17,747 bases of DNA from Chitinophaga pinensis (GTDB lineage: Bacteria; Bacteroidota; Bacteroidia; SXHM01). The number at the start of each line of letters is the position of its first letter. Within the stretch, counting starts at the first letter, position 1. Of the stretch, positions 1-6,947 are shown in pieces. The notes under the pieces are model-generated. The model did not search any database, was not told where the DNA came from, and saw only the letters and a list, made by a program, of their open reading frames with translations. Made by a program: the position numbers and the translations under genes. Location: positions 1 through 17,747 of the forward strand of contig CAMDBK010000026.1 in NCBI GenBank assembly GCA_945889235.1, written 5' to 3'.

Positions 1-1648
1 CATCTTTTCCAAACAATAAAAAACTTTGGCTGATTGAAAGACCATAGTTCCAGGCTATTTCGGGCAGAAGGTTTTCTTTTACAATTACTGTTCGTGCGCT
101 TGCCAGCACCGAAGCATTTTCAGCATAAGGATTTGCAACACGAAAACCGCGCCCGGCTGCTAAACGCAAAATAGTTTGTTTAGCAAGATTTACTTTTATG
201 TTCATGCGCGGGTTAAACATAAAGCCGTAGAGGTTATGATAATCGCCACGCACACCGGCAACCAATGAAAAAGTGGACAGGTTGTTATAACTGTATTCGG
301 CAAAAACTCCGGGAACAATTTCTCTGCGATTAAAAAGTGAATCATTGTAAGACTGAATAAAATCATCGAGCATAAAACTTGCTCCGGCTCTTATTTTGTT
401 GTCACCATTTACAATTTTGTCCTGATAAATAAGATTGGCGTAAAGTGTTTTTTCTATTCCTGAATACTTTTTAAATCCGAACGAAGAATTTATTTCATGA
501 TACCGCGCAGAAGTAATTAAACCTAAGCTGCGGTCAAGGTTTCCGGGAAACATAAAACCGGTTTTGTTGCTTACCTCGAGTTGTTTGGTTTGAATTTTTA
601 TTCGGTAAACCGCATCCGTGGGGTTGGTGTTATTTTGCTGAAATCCTTTATCAGTTTGTCCACCTGTTTTGTTTTCATAAACACCTTTTATGTTCAGTTG
701 CGATTCAATTCTTTTTCCGCTGTGGAATTTCCAGCGGTTGTAAAAATTATATTGCTGTTGCAACGGAGTATCCATAAAGCCATCGTTGTTGTTATCGTTT
801 TGCCGAATAATTGTATTTCCGTGCAGAAATAACAATGTACTGAATTTATCATTTATTTTTTTTCCGGTGTGGATGTTTGCCTCTGCTCTTCCTCCTGAAC
901 TGCCGTATATATTTACAAAAAACTTATCTGCTTTTTCTGCATCGGGTTTCAGGTATTCAAGATTAATTTGTCCGGCAATCTGCTCGTATCCGTTTACTAC
1001 AGAGCCTGTGCCTTTTGATACCTGTATTGATTCAATCCAGGTTCCGGGAACAAAACCAAGCCCGTAAGCAGAGGATAATCCGCGTATGAGCGGAATCATT
1101 TCTCCCTGAATCTGTGTGTAGATTCCATCCAATCCAAGTAGTTGAATTTTTTTTGCACCTGAAACGGCATCGGTGTAAACCACATCAACGGATGCATTGG
1201 TTGTAAAACTTTCTGACAGGTTGCAGCAAGCCGCTTTCTGTAATTCTTTGTTGGTGATTTTCTCCGTCAGTATTGGGTCTATCCGCGAAAGAAACGTAGT
1301 TTGTTGTTTTTCCTGAACCATTGCTTCTTTTAATGTTATGATGCTTTTCAGTTTGATTGTAACAACGCTGTTGTTGCTGACAACCGTGGTATCGCTTACA
1401 TATCCGGTAAAGCTTGTAACTAATTTTGCAGGAACCTGAGTCGGGATTTTGAGCGTGAATTTTCCGTCAACTTCTGTAACAGAACCTTCATTTGTTCCCA
1501 GCCAATGAACGTTGGCAAATGCAAGTGATGTTTCTTTTTTCTGCTCGTCAATACCCAGAACAACTCCGTTCAGCATTTGAGCAAAACCAAAAATTGGAAA
1601 AAATATAAAGAGGAAGAATAATTTTAATACTATGTTTTTCATTTTCAT
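1..1648 (-). CDS. TonB-dependent outer-membrane receptor, C-terminal part cut off by window edge
   Basis: Reading the minus strand from ATG at 1648 (a second in-frame ATG lies at 1642) gives 549 codons with no stop, so the C-terminal barrel strands and the true end lie outside the window. Residues 1-23 look like a signal peptide ending GFA-Q. Residues 25-105 form a carboxypeptidase-regulatory-like beta-sandwich (NGVV, FANVHW, DGKF, TGY), usual at the N-terminus of Bacteroidota receptors. The plug follows at about 110-240 (QLLGLDG, PLIRGL, IQVSKGTGSVVNGYEQIAG), then alternating amphipathic strands typical of a 22-strand barrel. The plug carries an adjacent Cys pair (C141-C142, AACCNLSESF). Such proteins import scarce ligands (metal chelates, vitamins, glycans) using TonB energy. 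The substrate is not readable here; the neighbouring HYC_CC_PP gene and the Cys pair make a metal ligand possible but unproven. Confidence 0.93.
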   Translation of the reverse strand, partial: MKMKNIVLKLFFLFIFFPIFGFAQMLNGVVLGIDEQKKETSLAFANVHWLGTNEGSVTEVDGKFTLKIPTQVPAKLVTSFTGYVSDTTVVSNNSVVTIKLKSIITLKEAMVQEKQQTTFLSRIDPILTEKITNKELQKAACCNLSESFTTNASVDVVYTDAVSGAKKIQLLGLDGIYTQIQGEMIPLIRGLSSAYGLGFVPGTWIESIQVSKGTGSVVNGYEQIAGQINLEYLKPDAEKADKFFVNIYGSSGGRAEANIHTGKKINDKFSTLLFLHGNTIIRQNDNNNDGFMDTPLQQQYNFYNRWKFHSGKRIESQLNIKGVYENKTGGQTDKGFQQNNTNPTDAVYRIKIQTKQLEVSNKTGFMFPGNLDRSLGLITSARYHEINSSFGFKKYSGIEKTLYANLIYQDKIVNGDNKIRAGASFMLDDFIQSYNDSLFNRREIVPGVFAEYSYNNLSTFSLVAGVRGDYHNLYGFMFNPRMNIKVNLAKQTILRLAAGRGFRVANPYAENASVLASARTVIVKENLLPEIAWNYGLSISQSFLLFGKD

Positions 1649-1684
1649 TTTTTTAGTGTTAAACAAAGACAAACGCGTAACGAA

Positions 1685-1701
1685 CTCTTCAGCACGAAGA
1701 G
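1685..1701 (-). other. Small stem-loop in the receptor leader
   Basis: CTCTTC and GAAGAG form a perfect 6-bp stem with a 5-base loop, in the 79-bp gap between the HYC_CC_PP stop and the receptor start. No U-tract follows in the minus direction, so it does not look like an intrinsic terminator. It may be an mRNA processing or stabilising hairpin between cotranscribed genes, or chance. Confidence 0.3.
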
Positions 1702-1727
1702 ACTGCATTTGGTACTAAAAAAATGAA

Positions 1728-2120
1728 TCAGATACGAAAAGAAGAAAAGAGAATAGGAATGCTCTTACCCGTAAACAGAGGCGGAGAATACATTGCCTCA
1801 CAAAGTTTATTCGTTGTTATATCAGAAAAAAATAAAACGGGAAGCGTAAAATAATAAGTAACAAAATCAAATTTAAAATTGAAGTTGGTGACTAATGTTT
1901 GAATGTCAAGTTTAAAATAATCGGTTGAAAAATCACAGCACTTTGTTTGAACAGAACCGGAGTTATTACTTGATGTTGAGCAGCAATCAGTGGTTTGAAA
2001 AAAGGAAAGCGTTACAGCGCCACTCACCAGACAAACCATTTTGTGTGCAGTAATACCAACACTCATCACCAGCATCAGCAACGCCATGGAAAGAGAAAAG
2101 TATTTGCGCGTAAATTTCAT
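1728..2120 (-). CDS. HYC_CC_PP family small secreted/membrane protein
   Basis: A 130-residue protein. I chose ATG at 2120; the open frame extends to a TTG at 2138, but the ATG sits directly before a classic signal sequence (KFTRKYFSLSMALLMLVMS, about residues 2-25). The order of conserved elements matches the Bacteroidota HYC_CC_PP family: H26 with C30 just after the signal sequence, Cys pairs C46-C47 and C61-C62, C107, then a C-terminal YSPP (P113-P114) followed by IPILFSSFRI. The first motif is atypical: HKMVC replaces the usual HYC. The family has no established biochemical function; its genes often sit beside TonB-dependent receptors, as here. The multiple cysteines suggest metal or disulfide chemistry in the periplasm (inference). 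It lies 19 bp after the preceding gene and 79 bp before the receptor. Confidence 0.72.
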   Translation of the reverse strand: MKFTRKYFSLSMALLMLVMSVGITAHKMVCLVSGAVTLSFFQTTDCCSTSSNNSGSVQTKCCDFSTDYFKLDIQTLVTNFNFKFDFVTYYFTLPVLFFSDITTNKLCEAMYSPPLFTGKSIPILFSSFRI

Positions 2121-2125
2121 TAACA

Positions 2126-2133
2126 CAAAAGTA
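2126..2133 (-). promoter_or_regulatory. Candidate -7 element (TACTTTTG) before the HYC_CC_PP gene
   Basis: Minus-strand TACTTTTG matches the Bacteroidota -7 consensus TAnnTTTG and ends 5 bases before the chosen ATG, which would imply a nearly leaderless transcript. No clear -33 TTTG is visible, so the HYC_CC_PP/receptor pair may have its own promoter or may only be read from upstream. Confidence 0.3.
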
Positions 2134-2139
2134 AACAAA

Positions 2140-2487
2140 TTATTTTGAAAAATGTTTGCGGGTAATCACTTTCAGCAACTCGCGTTCCAGTATAAATTGA
2201 GTGATTTTTTCTACTGATTCATCAAAGGAATTGTCCGCAAAAATTTCATTTGCTTTTTTTTCACTTAAGTCAATTGTATAAAGTAATTGTGAAAATTTAC
2301 CACGATTTTTCTCCAATAAATTTTTTACAACAGGCTTTACCTGCAGAAATAATTCATCGTATGCAGTAAGTATATTTCCTGAGAAAGAAATTTCAATTCC
2401 ATTTGCTGCAAAGTCCTTTTCCACCTGCGCAGCAGTGAGGCGAATAATTTCTTCGTTGTTTTTATAAACTGAAATATCGGTATTCAT
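2140..2487 (-). CDS. Conserved-looking small hypothetical protein (115 aa)
   Basis: I do not recognise this protein. It is 115 residues, soluble, with no signal peptide, no membrane segment and no cysteine. The N-terminal half looks alpha/beta, with short strands (ISVYK, IEISFSG) around helices (AAQVEKDFAANG, ELFLQVKPVVKNLLEK). The second half is helical and charged, ending ITRKHFSK. ATG at 2487 starts 12 bp after the ferredoxin stop and the stop is 19 bp before the next gene, so it is almost certainly cotranscribed with the ferredoxin. The charged helices would suit a small partner protein, but no function can be assigned from sequence alone. Confidence 0.72.
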   Translation of the reverse strand: MNTDISVYKNNEEIIRLTAAQVEKDFAANGIEISFSGNILTAYDELFLQVKPVVKNLLEKNRGKFSQLLYTIDLSEKKANEIFADNSFDESVEKITQFILERELLKVITRKHFSK

Positions 2488-2499
2488 TTTTGAAAGAAA

Positions 2500-2808
2500 T
2501 TAATCCTTTAAGACAATTCTTTCAACCGGAATATTTTCAATAATGTGTTTCTGAATTATTTCTTCCACATCACTAAGCTGCACATTCCGGTAATAAATTC
2601 CTTCGGGGTAAACAACCAGCGTTGGCCCGCTTTCACAGGCATCAAGACAACCGGCACGTTGTGCGCGCACTTCAGTTTTTAATCCTTTGTCGAGCAATGA
2701 CTTTTTAAATGCTGCCACCAAAGCAAGTCCGTGTTTTTCACCGCAGCTTTTACGTTCTCCAACCGCCCGCTCATTGGTGCAGATAAAAATATGTTTTTTG
2801 AATTTCAA
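2500..2808 (-). CDS. Thioredoxin-like [2Fe-2S] ferredoxin
   Basis: A 102-residue stand-alone (2Fe-2S) ferredoxin of the thioredoxin-fold type, as in the NuoE C-terminal domain and Shethna-type proteins. The four cluster ligands are C10, C22, C54 and C58, spaced C-x11-C and C-x3-C, in the family contexts FICTNER, RKSCG and GCLDACESGP. It probably carries single electrons in the cytoplasm; the partner is unknown. The start is TTG at 2808. The frame upstream is closed by a stop at 2830-2832 and holds no ATG or GTG, and the TTG overlaps the TGA of the polyprenyl synthase gene (sequence TTGA), an arrangement typical of translational coupling. The unrecognised 115-aa gene follows 12 bp downstream. 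Confidence 0.88.
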   Translation of the reverse strand: MKFKKHIFICTNERAVGERKSCGEKHGLALVAAFKKSLLDKGLKTEVRAQRAGCLDACESGPTLVVYPEGIYYRNVQLSDVEEIIQKHIIENIPVERIVLKD

Positions 2809-3764
2809 TTTTGTCGTTGCATTAATTGTTCAGCAAAATCAGTCAGTATTTTTTTCTTTTTTTTGTCAACGTTTACTTTGTCAATTGACGAAAGTGCTTT
2901 TTTATAAAACTTCTGCATTTCTTTTTCTGCAATTTCTTTTACGTTTAATTGATTGTAAATTTCCTTTACACCAGCTACTTTGTGCTTCTTATTTTTTTCG
3001 GTCAAAAAGGATTTAAGTTTTGCTGAAGTTTTTTTATCAGCCAGCTCAAAAGCTTTTAATAGAAGAAAAGTTTTTTTGTTTGAAATAATATCGCCCCCAA
3101 CCTGTTTCCCGAATTTTTCAGATGAGCCAAAAACATCTAAAATATCATCCTGCAACTGAAAAGCAACACCGGTATTTTTTCCGAATTCATATAAATGCAA
3201 TGCTTCTTTTTCTTTCGCTCCGGCAATCATAGCGCCCAGTTGCAAAGCCATTCCCAGTAACACACCTGTTTTTAATTCAATCATATTCAGATAATCCGGA
3301 ATAAAAACAGTTTCTTTTTTTTCAAAATCCATGTCTAACTGTTGTCCCTCGCAAACCTGTATAGCTGTTTTATTAAAAACAGGAAATATTTTTTTTAAAA
3401 CATCCGGCTCAAAGTCCGATAATAAATCATAAGCCATTATTAACATAGCATCACCCGAAAGAATGGCAGTGTTGCTTCCCCACTTCTTCCAAACAGTAGG
3501 CTTTCCGCGCCTCAGAGGAGCTTTATCCATTATATCATCATGCAACAAAGTGAAATTATGAAAGACCTCAACAGCAACAGCAGCGTTTAGAGCTTTTTCA
3601 AAATCCTTTTTGTAAAGTGAATATCCAAGAAGCGTAAGCATCGGGCGCATGCGCTTTCCACCGAGCGCTAACGTATAGACAGAGGGCGCATAAAGTTCAA
3701 CAGGCTTTGCAGGAATATCTAAAGAAAGAATCCTTTGGTTGATTTTTTCCAGCAGATTTTGCAT
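2805..3764 (-). CDS. Polyprenyl (isoprenyl) diphosphate synthase, probably short-chain
   Basis: A trans-isoprenyl diphosphate synthase of 319 residues from ATG 3764; a GTG lies one codon upstream at 3767. It condenses isopentenyl diphosphate onto an allylic diphosphate in the cytosol. Visible motifs are GGKRMRP (35-41), the first Asp-rich motif DDIMD (76-80) followed by RRGKPT, and the second Asp-rich motif DDILD (206-210) followed by GGDIISNKKT. Each aspartate motif binds magnesium-diphosphate. The fifth residue before the first motif is Phe71, an aromatic typical of enzymes stopping at C15-C20; long-chain quinone-tail enzymes usually have a small residue there. The product is probably FPP or GGPP (inference). 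It starts 11 bp after the epimerase stop. Confidence 0.92.
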   Translation of the reverse strand: MQNLLEKINQRILSLDIPAKPVELYAPSVYTLALGGKRMRPMLTLLGYSLYKKDFEKALNAAVAVEVFHNFTLLHDDIMDKAPLRRGKPTVWKKWGSNTAILSGDAMLIMAYDLLSDFEPDVLKKIFPVFNKTAIQVCEGQQLDMDFEKKETVFIPDYLNMIELKTGVLLGMALQLGAMIAGAKEKEALHLYEFGKNTGVAFQLQDDILDVFGSSEKFGKQVGGDIISNKKTFLLLKAFELADKKTSAKLKSFLTEKNKKHKVAGVKEIYNQLNVKEIAEKEMQKFYKKALSSIDKVNVDKKKKKILTDFAEQLMQRQN

Positions 3765-3775
3765 CACAAAACCAA

Positions 3776-4717
3776 CTAAATAAGTGAAATAAACTGTCCT
3801 TCTTCAATTACTCTTCTCAATCCATCTTCAAAAGGTAATGGATTGCGTTTAAGCAGTTGCTGCATTTTTGAAGTATCAGGCTGCCTGCGAGTCATGTCGC
3901 CCTCTGCAAGTTCGGGAAGGTGAACAATTTTGGATGATGAGCCGGTAACTTTTATAATAATATTCGCTAGTTCAAGAATGGTGACTTCTTTTGTTCCCCC
4001 AATATTTACAACATCATTGATGTACATGTTGTTGTAAAAAGCGTTGGTGCAGGCTTCAATGTTATCTTCAATAAAACAAAAGGTACGCGTTTGTTTTCCT
4101 TCACCAAAAATGGTGATATCATTATTCTGCAATGCTGCATAAATAAATTTTGAAATAACAAAATCACGGCTTTGCTTCGGACCGTACGTATTGAAAAATC
4201 TGAAAACTGTAAATTCAAGTCCAAACTCACGCTGATAAGAGCGGAGGTAAGCTTCTCCAACGTTTTTTACTATGGCATAAGGCAGGCGCGAATTTAAAGG
4301 TGTTGTGTCTTCATTCTGCGGAAATTCAACCGGCTCGCCATATACCTCTGATGACGAAGAAAAATATACGCGCCTTACTCCGGTGTTTTTAGAAAGGTTG
4401 AGAATATTTTTGATTCCGGTAATATCATCAAGTACCATTACAGGATTTGAAAGTGTGCGTTTTACACCAACCAAAGCGGCATAATGAAAGACATAATCAA
4501 ATGTGTAAGCATAAAAAACACTGGAGATGTCTTCAAAATTATTGACATCGCATTTTATGAAACGAACATTGCGGTAAGGGGAATCGGGTAATTTTTTAAT
4601 TGAACCTGTGCGAAGGTTATCTACAATTACCACATAATTATCAGGGTCATGCGCTAATTTTCCGGCTAATGAACTTCCGATAAAACCGGCTCCACCTGTT
4701 ACTAGAATTTTTCTCAT
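3776..4717 (-). CDS. NAD-dependent epimerase/dehydratase (extended SDR)
   Basis: A 313-residue extended short-chain dehydrogenase acting on nucleotide sugars. TGGAGFIG at 7-14 is the Rossmann dinucleotide loop, and Asp33 at the end of beta-2 (IVDNLRTG) favours NAD over NADP. The catalytic site shows SSSSEVYGEP (120-129) and the YxxxK pair Tyr147/Lys151. The substrate domain has FFNTYGP (174-180) and GEGKQTRTF (205-213). The set fits the UDP-glucose 4-epimerase, UDP-glucuronate decarboxylase and dTDP-glucose dehydratase group; the exact sugar cannot be decided. Likely role: precursors for surface polysaccharide. ATG at 4717 follows a -7-type promoter sequence at 4742-4735. It probably heads the downstream operon with the polyprenyl synthase 11 bp away. 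Confidence 0.9.
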   Translation of the reverse strand: MRKILVTGGAGFIGSSLAGKLAHDPDNYVVIVDNLRTGSIKKLPDSPYRNVRFIKCDVNNFEDISSVFYAYTFDYVFHYAALVGVKRTLSNPVMVLDDITGIKNILNLSKNTGVRRVYFSSSSEVYGEPVEFPQNEDTTPLNSRLPYAIVKNVGEAYLRSYQREFGLEFTVFRFFNTYGPKQSRDFVISKFIYAALQNNDITIFGEGKQTRTFCFIEDNIEACTNAFYNNMYINDVVNIGGTKEVTILELANIIIKVTGSSSKIVHLPELAEGDMTRRQPDTSKMQQLLKRNPLPFEDGLRRVIEEGQFISLI

Positions 4718-4734
4718 TTTTTATTTTGGGCTGG

Positions 4735-4742
4735 CAAAGTTA
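4735..4742 (-). promoter_or_regulatory. Candidate -7 promoter element (TAACTTTG) for the epimerase operon
   Basis: Minus-strand TAACTTTG is an exact match to TAnnTTTG and ends 18 bases before the epimerase ATG. It lies in the 41-bp gap after the coiled-coil gene, which has no visible terminator, so the operon may be read both from here and from upstream. No convincing -33 element is visible. Confidence 0.5.
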
Positions 4743-4758
4743 AGCCAAAATTAATTTA

Positions 4759-6681
4759 TTAAGGATTTAGCTGTTCCTGAGCTGTTTTTAATTCCTGAAG
4801 GTAGAGTACATCTGAAATGTCGGCTCCGTTTTTATAGTAAAAAATACCACCCCAGTCGTGGGTAAGTTTTTTGAAAATAGTTTGCACGCCATCAATTTTT
4901 ACAGTGGTAACAAGTGTGGTTTTACCAGTTTCCCTGATGGTTTCTTCTTTTATGGAATTATTCTTTCTCAACTCATAAAGTGCTTTTGCGGCTTCCTGTT
5001 TCTTGCGGACTATTTCCTCTTCTTTTGCTTTTTGCTCGTCTGCAATTTTTGCTGCCTCCTGTTTATCGCGTTCTATTTTTTCAGCAAGCGCTTGTTCTCT
5101 TTCTTCCTTTGCTTTTTGTTCGGCTTCTGCCTGAGCTTTACGCTCAGCTTCTATTTTTGCTATCCGGTCAGATTCTTCTTTTGCTTTCTTTTCCCATTCA
5201 GCTTTTGTTCGCGCCTGTTCTTCTGCTTCACGCAGCTTGCGTTCTGCTTCAACACGCGCAGCTTCTTCCGCTTTCAGTCGTGCCTGTTCTTCTGCATCCT
5301 TCCGTTGTTGCTCTGCCTTTACTACTGCTAAAGAATAGGCAATTGCTTTTTCTCTGTTCTTTTTCTCTAATTCCGCTTTTAGTTTTAATTGTTCTTCTTC
5401 CTGTTTTTTTATTTTTTCTACTGAAGCTATTGAATCAGCTATCTGTTGTTGACGATATTTCTGTTGGGCTGCCAGTTGAGCCTCCAGCGTTTTAACTTTT
5501 GCTAATGAATCAGCTATTTGTTGCTGCCGGTATTTTTGCTGAGCCGCAAGTTGAGCCTGTTGTGTTTTTGCACTAGCAATTGAATCAGCTATTTGTTGTT
5601 GGCGTGTCTTGCCAGCATTTTTAGCAGCCAGCGATTCATTTGCCACTCGTATTTTTTCTTCAGTAGTTATAGAATCTGCAATTGCTTTTTGTTTTGCTTT
5701 TGCAAGAGCCGCCATTCTCGCCTGTTCATCACGCGCATTAGCTATAGAATCGGCAACTGCTTTCTGGCGCTCTTTCCCTGCTTTTTTCATGGCGAGGGCT
5801 TCCGCTTCTTTCCGCGCCTTTTCTTCAGCAGCAAGTTTTATGGCTTCGGTTTTTGAGTTGGCAATTGAATCGGTAACAAACTGTTGATGTGCTAATCTTT
5901 CTGCTTCTGTCCGTTTGCGATCCTGTTCTGCTTTAGCTAAATCTTTTAATTTGTCTTCTTCTGTCTTCTTTTGATCGGCAGCCAGTTTGCGCTTTTCCAT
6001 TTCGCGCGCTAATATTAATTGTACCGCAGCAATAGAATCAAGTCTTGACTGTTCTTTTGCTTGTGCTGCAAGCAACACCTGTTGTTCCGCATCGCGCTTT
6101 GCCTGCTCTTGTCTTGCCAACTCTTCTGCTTCCTGCCTGCGTTTTTCTCCAGCAACACGGGCTTCTTCTTCTGCTTGTTTTCTCAGTCGCTCACGATCTG
6201 CCGCATCAGCCATCTGCTTTTTCCATTCATCCAAATCGTAATTAACGGTAATAAATCCGCCTTCTGACTCCTTATATAGAATACCTCCTGCGCTTTGCTC
6301 CCATTTTTTCCTGCCTTTGGCATCAGCGGTTAACGGGTTCAGGTCTATTTCTACTTGTTTAGTGAATTCTTCATTTTTTCTTTTCTCAGGAACCTCAGTA
6401 ATAAAATTAAATGTTTTGGTTGTTGAGCCCGGAAGCCCTGCGCTTATTACATATTCAGCACCCAGCTCAAGTTTTGCCCTGAACTTACCCGCTGAATTAG
6501 TGGTGCGATACAATAGTTTGCCTTTGTCTTTAAAAATCTTTACTTCCGCACCATCTACAGGCTTTCCGGCACTGGTTACTATGCCGTCAACCATCAACGA
6601 ACCGCCTTCCTGGGCAAAAACACCAAGACCCCCTAAGAGGCAAATGGAGCTTAAAAAAAATGTTCGTCTTAAACTATTCAT
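4759..6681 (-). CDS. Secreted coiled-coil protein with DSIA repeats and duplicated W-GGI end motifs
   Basis: I chose ATG at 6681 (640 aa). The frame stays open to 6759, but a -7 promoter element lies inside that extension and a signal peptide starts exactly at the ATG (MNSLRRTFFLSSICLLGGLG, cleavage near VFA-Q). Residues 28-112 resemble a carboxypeptidase-regulatory-like beta-sandwich (DGIVTSAGKPVDGAEVKIF, YRTTNSAGKF). Residues about 155-575 are Ala/Glu/Lys/Gln-rich coiled coil containing a DSIA-type motif at 215, 271, 311, 336, 366, 391, 416 and, degenerate, 449. A W-x-GGI-Y-K motif occurs on both sides of the coil: 127-137 and 610-617. The C-terminus is a small beta-rich domain. It is probably periplasmic or surface-exposed, perhaps a spacer or structural rod. 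Function unknown; resemblance to TolA is compositional only. No enzyme motif seen. Confidence 0.85.
   Translation of the reverse strand: MNSLRRTFFLSSICLLGGLGVFAQEGGSLMVDGIVTSAGKPVDGAEVKIFKDKGKLLYRTTNSAGKFRAKLELGAEYVISAGLPGSTTKTFNFITEVPEKRKNEEFTKQVEIDLNPLTADAKGRKKWEQSAGGILYKESEGGFITVNYDLDEWKKQMADAADRERLRKQAEEEARVAGEKRRQEAEELARQEQAKRDAEQQVLLAAQAKEQSRLDSIAAVQLILAREMEKRKLAADQKKTEEDKLKDLAKAEQDRKRTEAERLAHQQFVTDSIANSKTEAIKLAAEEKARKEAEALAMKKAGKERQKAVADSIANARDEQARMAALAKAKQKAIADSITTEEKIRVANESLAAKNAGKTRQQQIADSIASAKTQQAQLAAQQKYRQQQIADSLAKVKTLEAQLAAQQKYRQQQIADSIASVEKIKKQEEEQLKLKAELEKKNREKAIAYSLAVVKAEQQRKDAEEQARLKAEEAARVEAERKLREAEEQARTKAEWEKKAKEESDRIAKIEAERKAQAEAEQKAKEEREQALAEKIERDKQEAAKIADEQKAKEEEIVRKKQEAAKALYELRKNNSIKEETIRETGKTTLVTTVKIDGVQTIFKKLTHDWGGIFYYKNGADISDVLYLQELKTAQEQLNP
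5431..5655 (-). repeat. 75-bp tandem repeat inside the coiled-coil gene
   Basis: The block beginning TGAATCAGCT (plus-strand reading) recurs at 5431, 5506 and 5581, exactly 75 bp (25 codons) apart. It encodes three near-identical units of the form QQQIADS(I/L)A...AQLAAQQKYR. More diverged units start at 5671 and 5746, again 75 bp apart, and others follow at less regular spacing. Being in frame, copy-number change would lengthen or shorten the rod without breaking it. Confidence 0.85.
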
Positions 6682-6733
6682 TAATTGGTCGAAAGAATAC
6701 TGGCTTTTCTCTTGGTTTATTGCCCGGAACCCG

Positions 6734-6741
6734 CAAAAATA
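6734..6741 (-). promoter_or_regulatory. -7 promoter element (TATTTTTG) for the coiled-coil gene
   Basis: Minus-strand TATTTTTG matches TAnnTTTG exactly and lies about 53 bases before ATG 6681. This predicts a leader near 50 nt and argues against translation starting at the upstream in-frame ATG 6759. Confidence 0.55.
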
Positions 6742-6803
6742 CAAAAAAGAGGCATTCATCGGAAGGTAGATAAAACTCGGACGGAAAGAATGATAAATTT
6801 TAT

Positions 6804-6823
6804 CTAATCAATAACCCGATTAG
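6804..6823. promoter_or_regulatory. 20-bp inverted repeat, possible operator
   Basis: CTAATC, eight spacer bases, then GATTAG form a perfect 6-bp inverted repeat in the divergent intergenic region. Size and dyad symmetry suit a dimeric regulator binding site. An octamer AACCCGAT also occurs twice nearby (6813-6820 and 6847-6854), the first overlapping this dyad. The binding protein is unknown. Confidence 0.3.
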
Positions 6824-6838
6824 TCTAATTTCCTAAAC

Positions 6839-6847
6839 TTATCCACA
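6839..6847 (+). promoter_or_regulatory. Perfect DnaA-box sequence (TTATCCACA)
   Basis: TTATCCACA is the canonical DnaA box. It lies in AT-rich DNA at the point where gene orientation switches from minus to plus. A one-mismatch copy, TTAAACACA, is at 6887-6895 in the same orientation. Two boxes are too few to call an origin; this could equally be a DnaA-responsive promoter site or chance. Confidence 0.35.
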
Positions 6848-6947
6848 ACCCGATGTGTAATAAGAGGCAATTGAACGGTTTTGGTTTTAAACACACGCAA
6901 AGTCCTTCAACTCTAAAAATAAGTATTAACAGTTTAAAAAAAAGAAG

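Noticed and set aside
581..1067. Plus-strand open frames 581-832 and 786-1067
   Set aside because: They lie antisense to the TonB-dependent receptor, whose minus-strand frame is open and clearly family-like throughout.
6682..6759. N-terminal extension of the coiled-coil protein starting at ATG 6759
   Set aside because: It would place the signal peptide 26 residues inside the protein and lies across an exact -7 promoter element.
4858..6769. Several plus-strand open frames (for example 4858-5331, 4980-5495, 6317-6769) opposite the coiled-coil gene
   Set aside because: They are Leu/Phe/Cys- or Ser/Ala-rich antisense reflections of the Lys/Glu/Ala-rich repeat protein; none has family-like sequence or promoter support.
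6874..6936. LytTR-type binding half-sites (ACGGTTTT and ACAGTTTA) upstream of the LytTR gene
   Set aside because: They match the known direct-repeat consensus only partly and are about 55 bp apart instead of about one to two helical turns.
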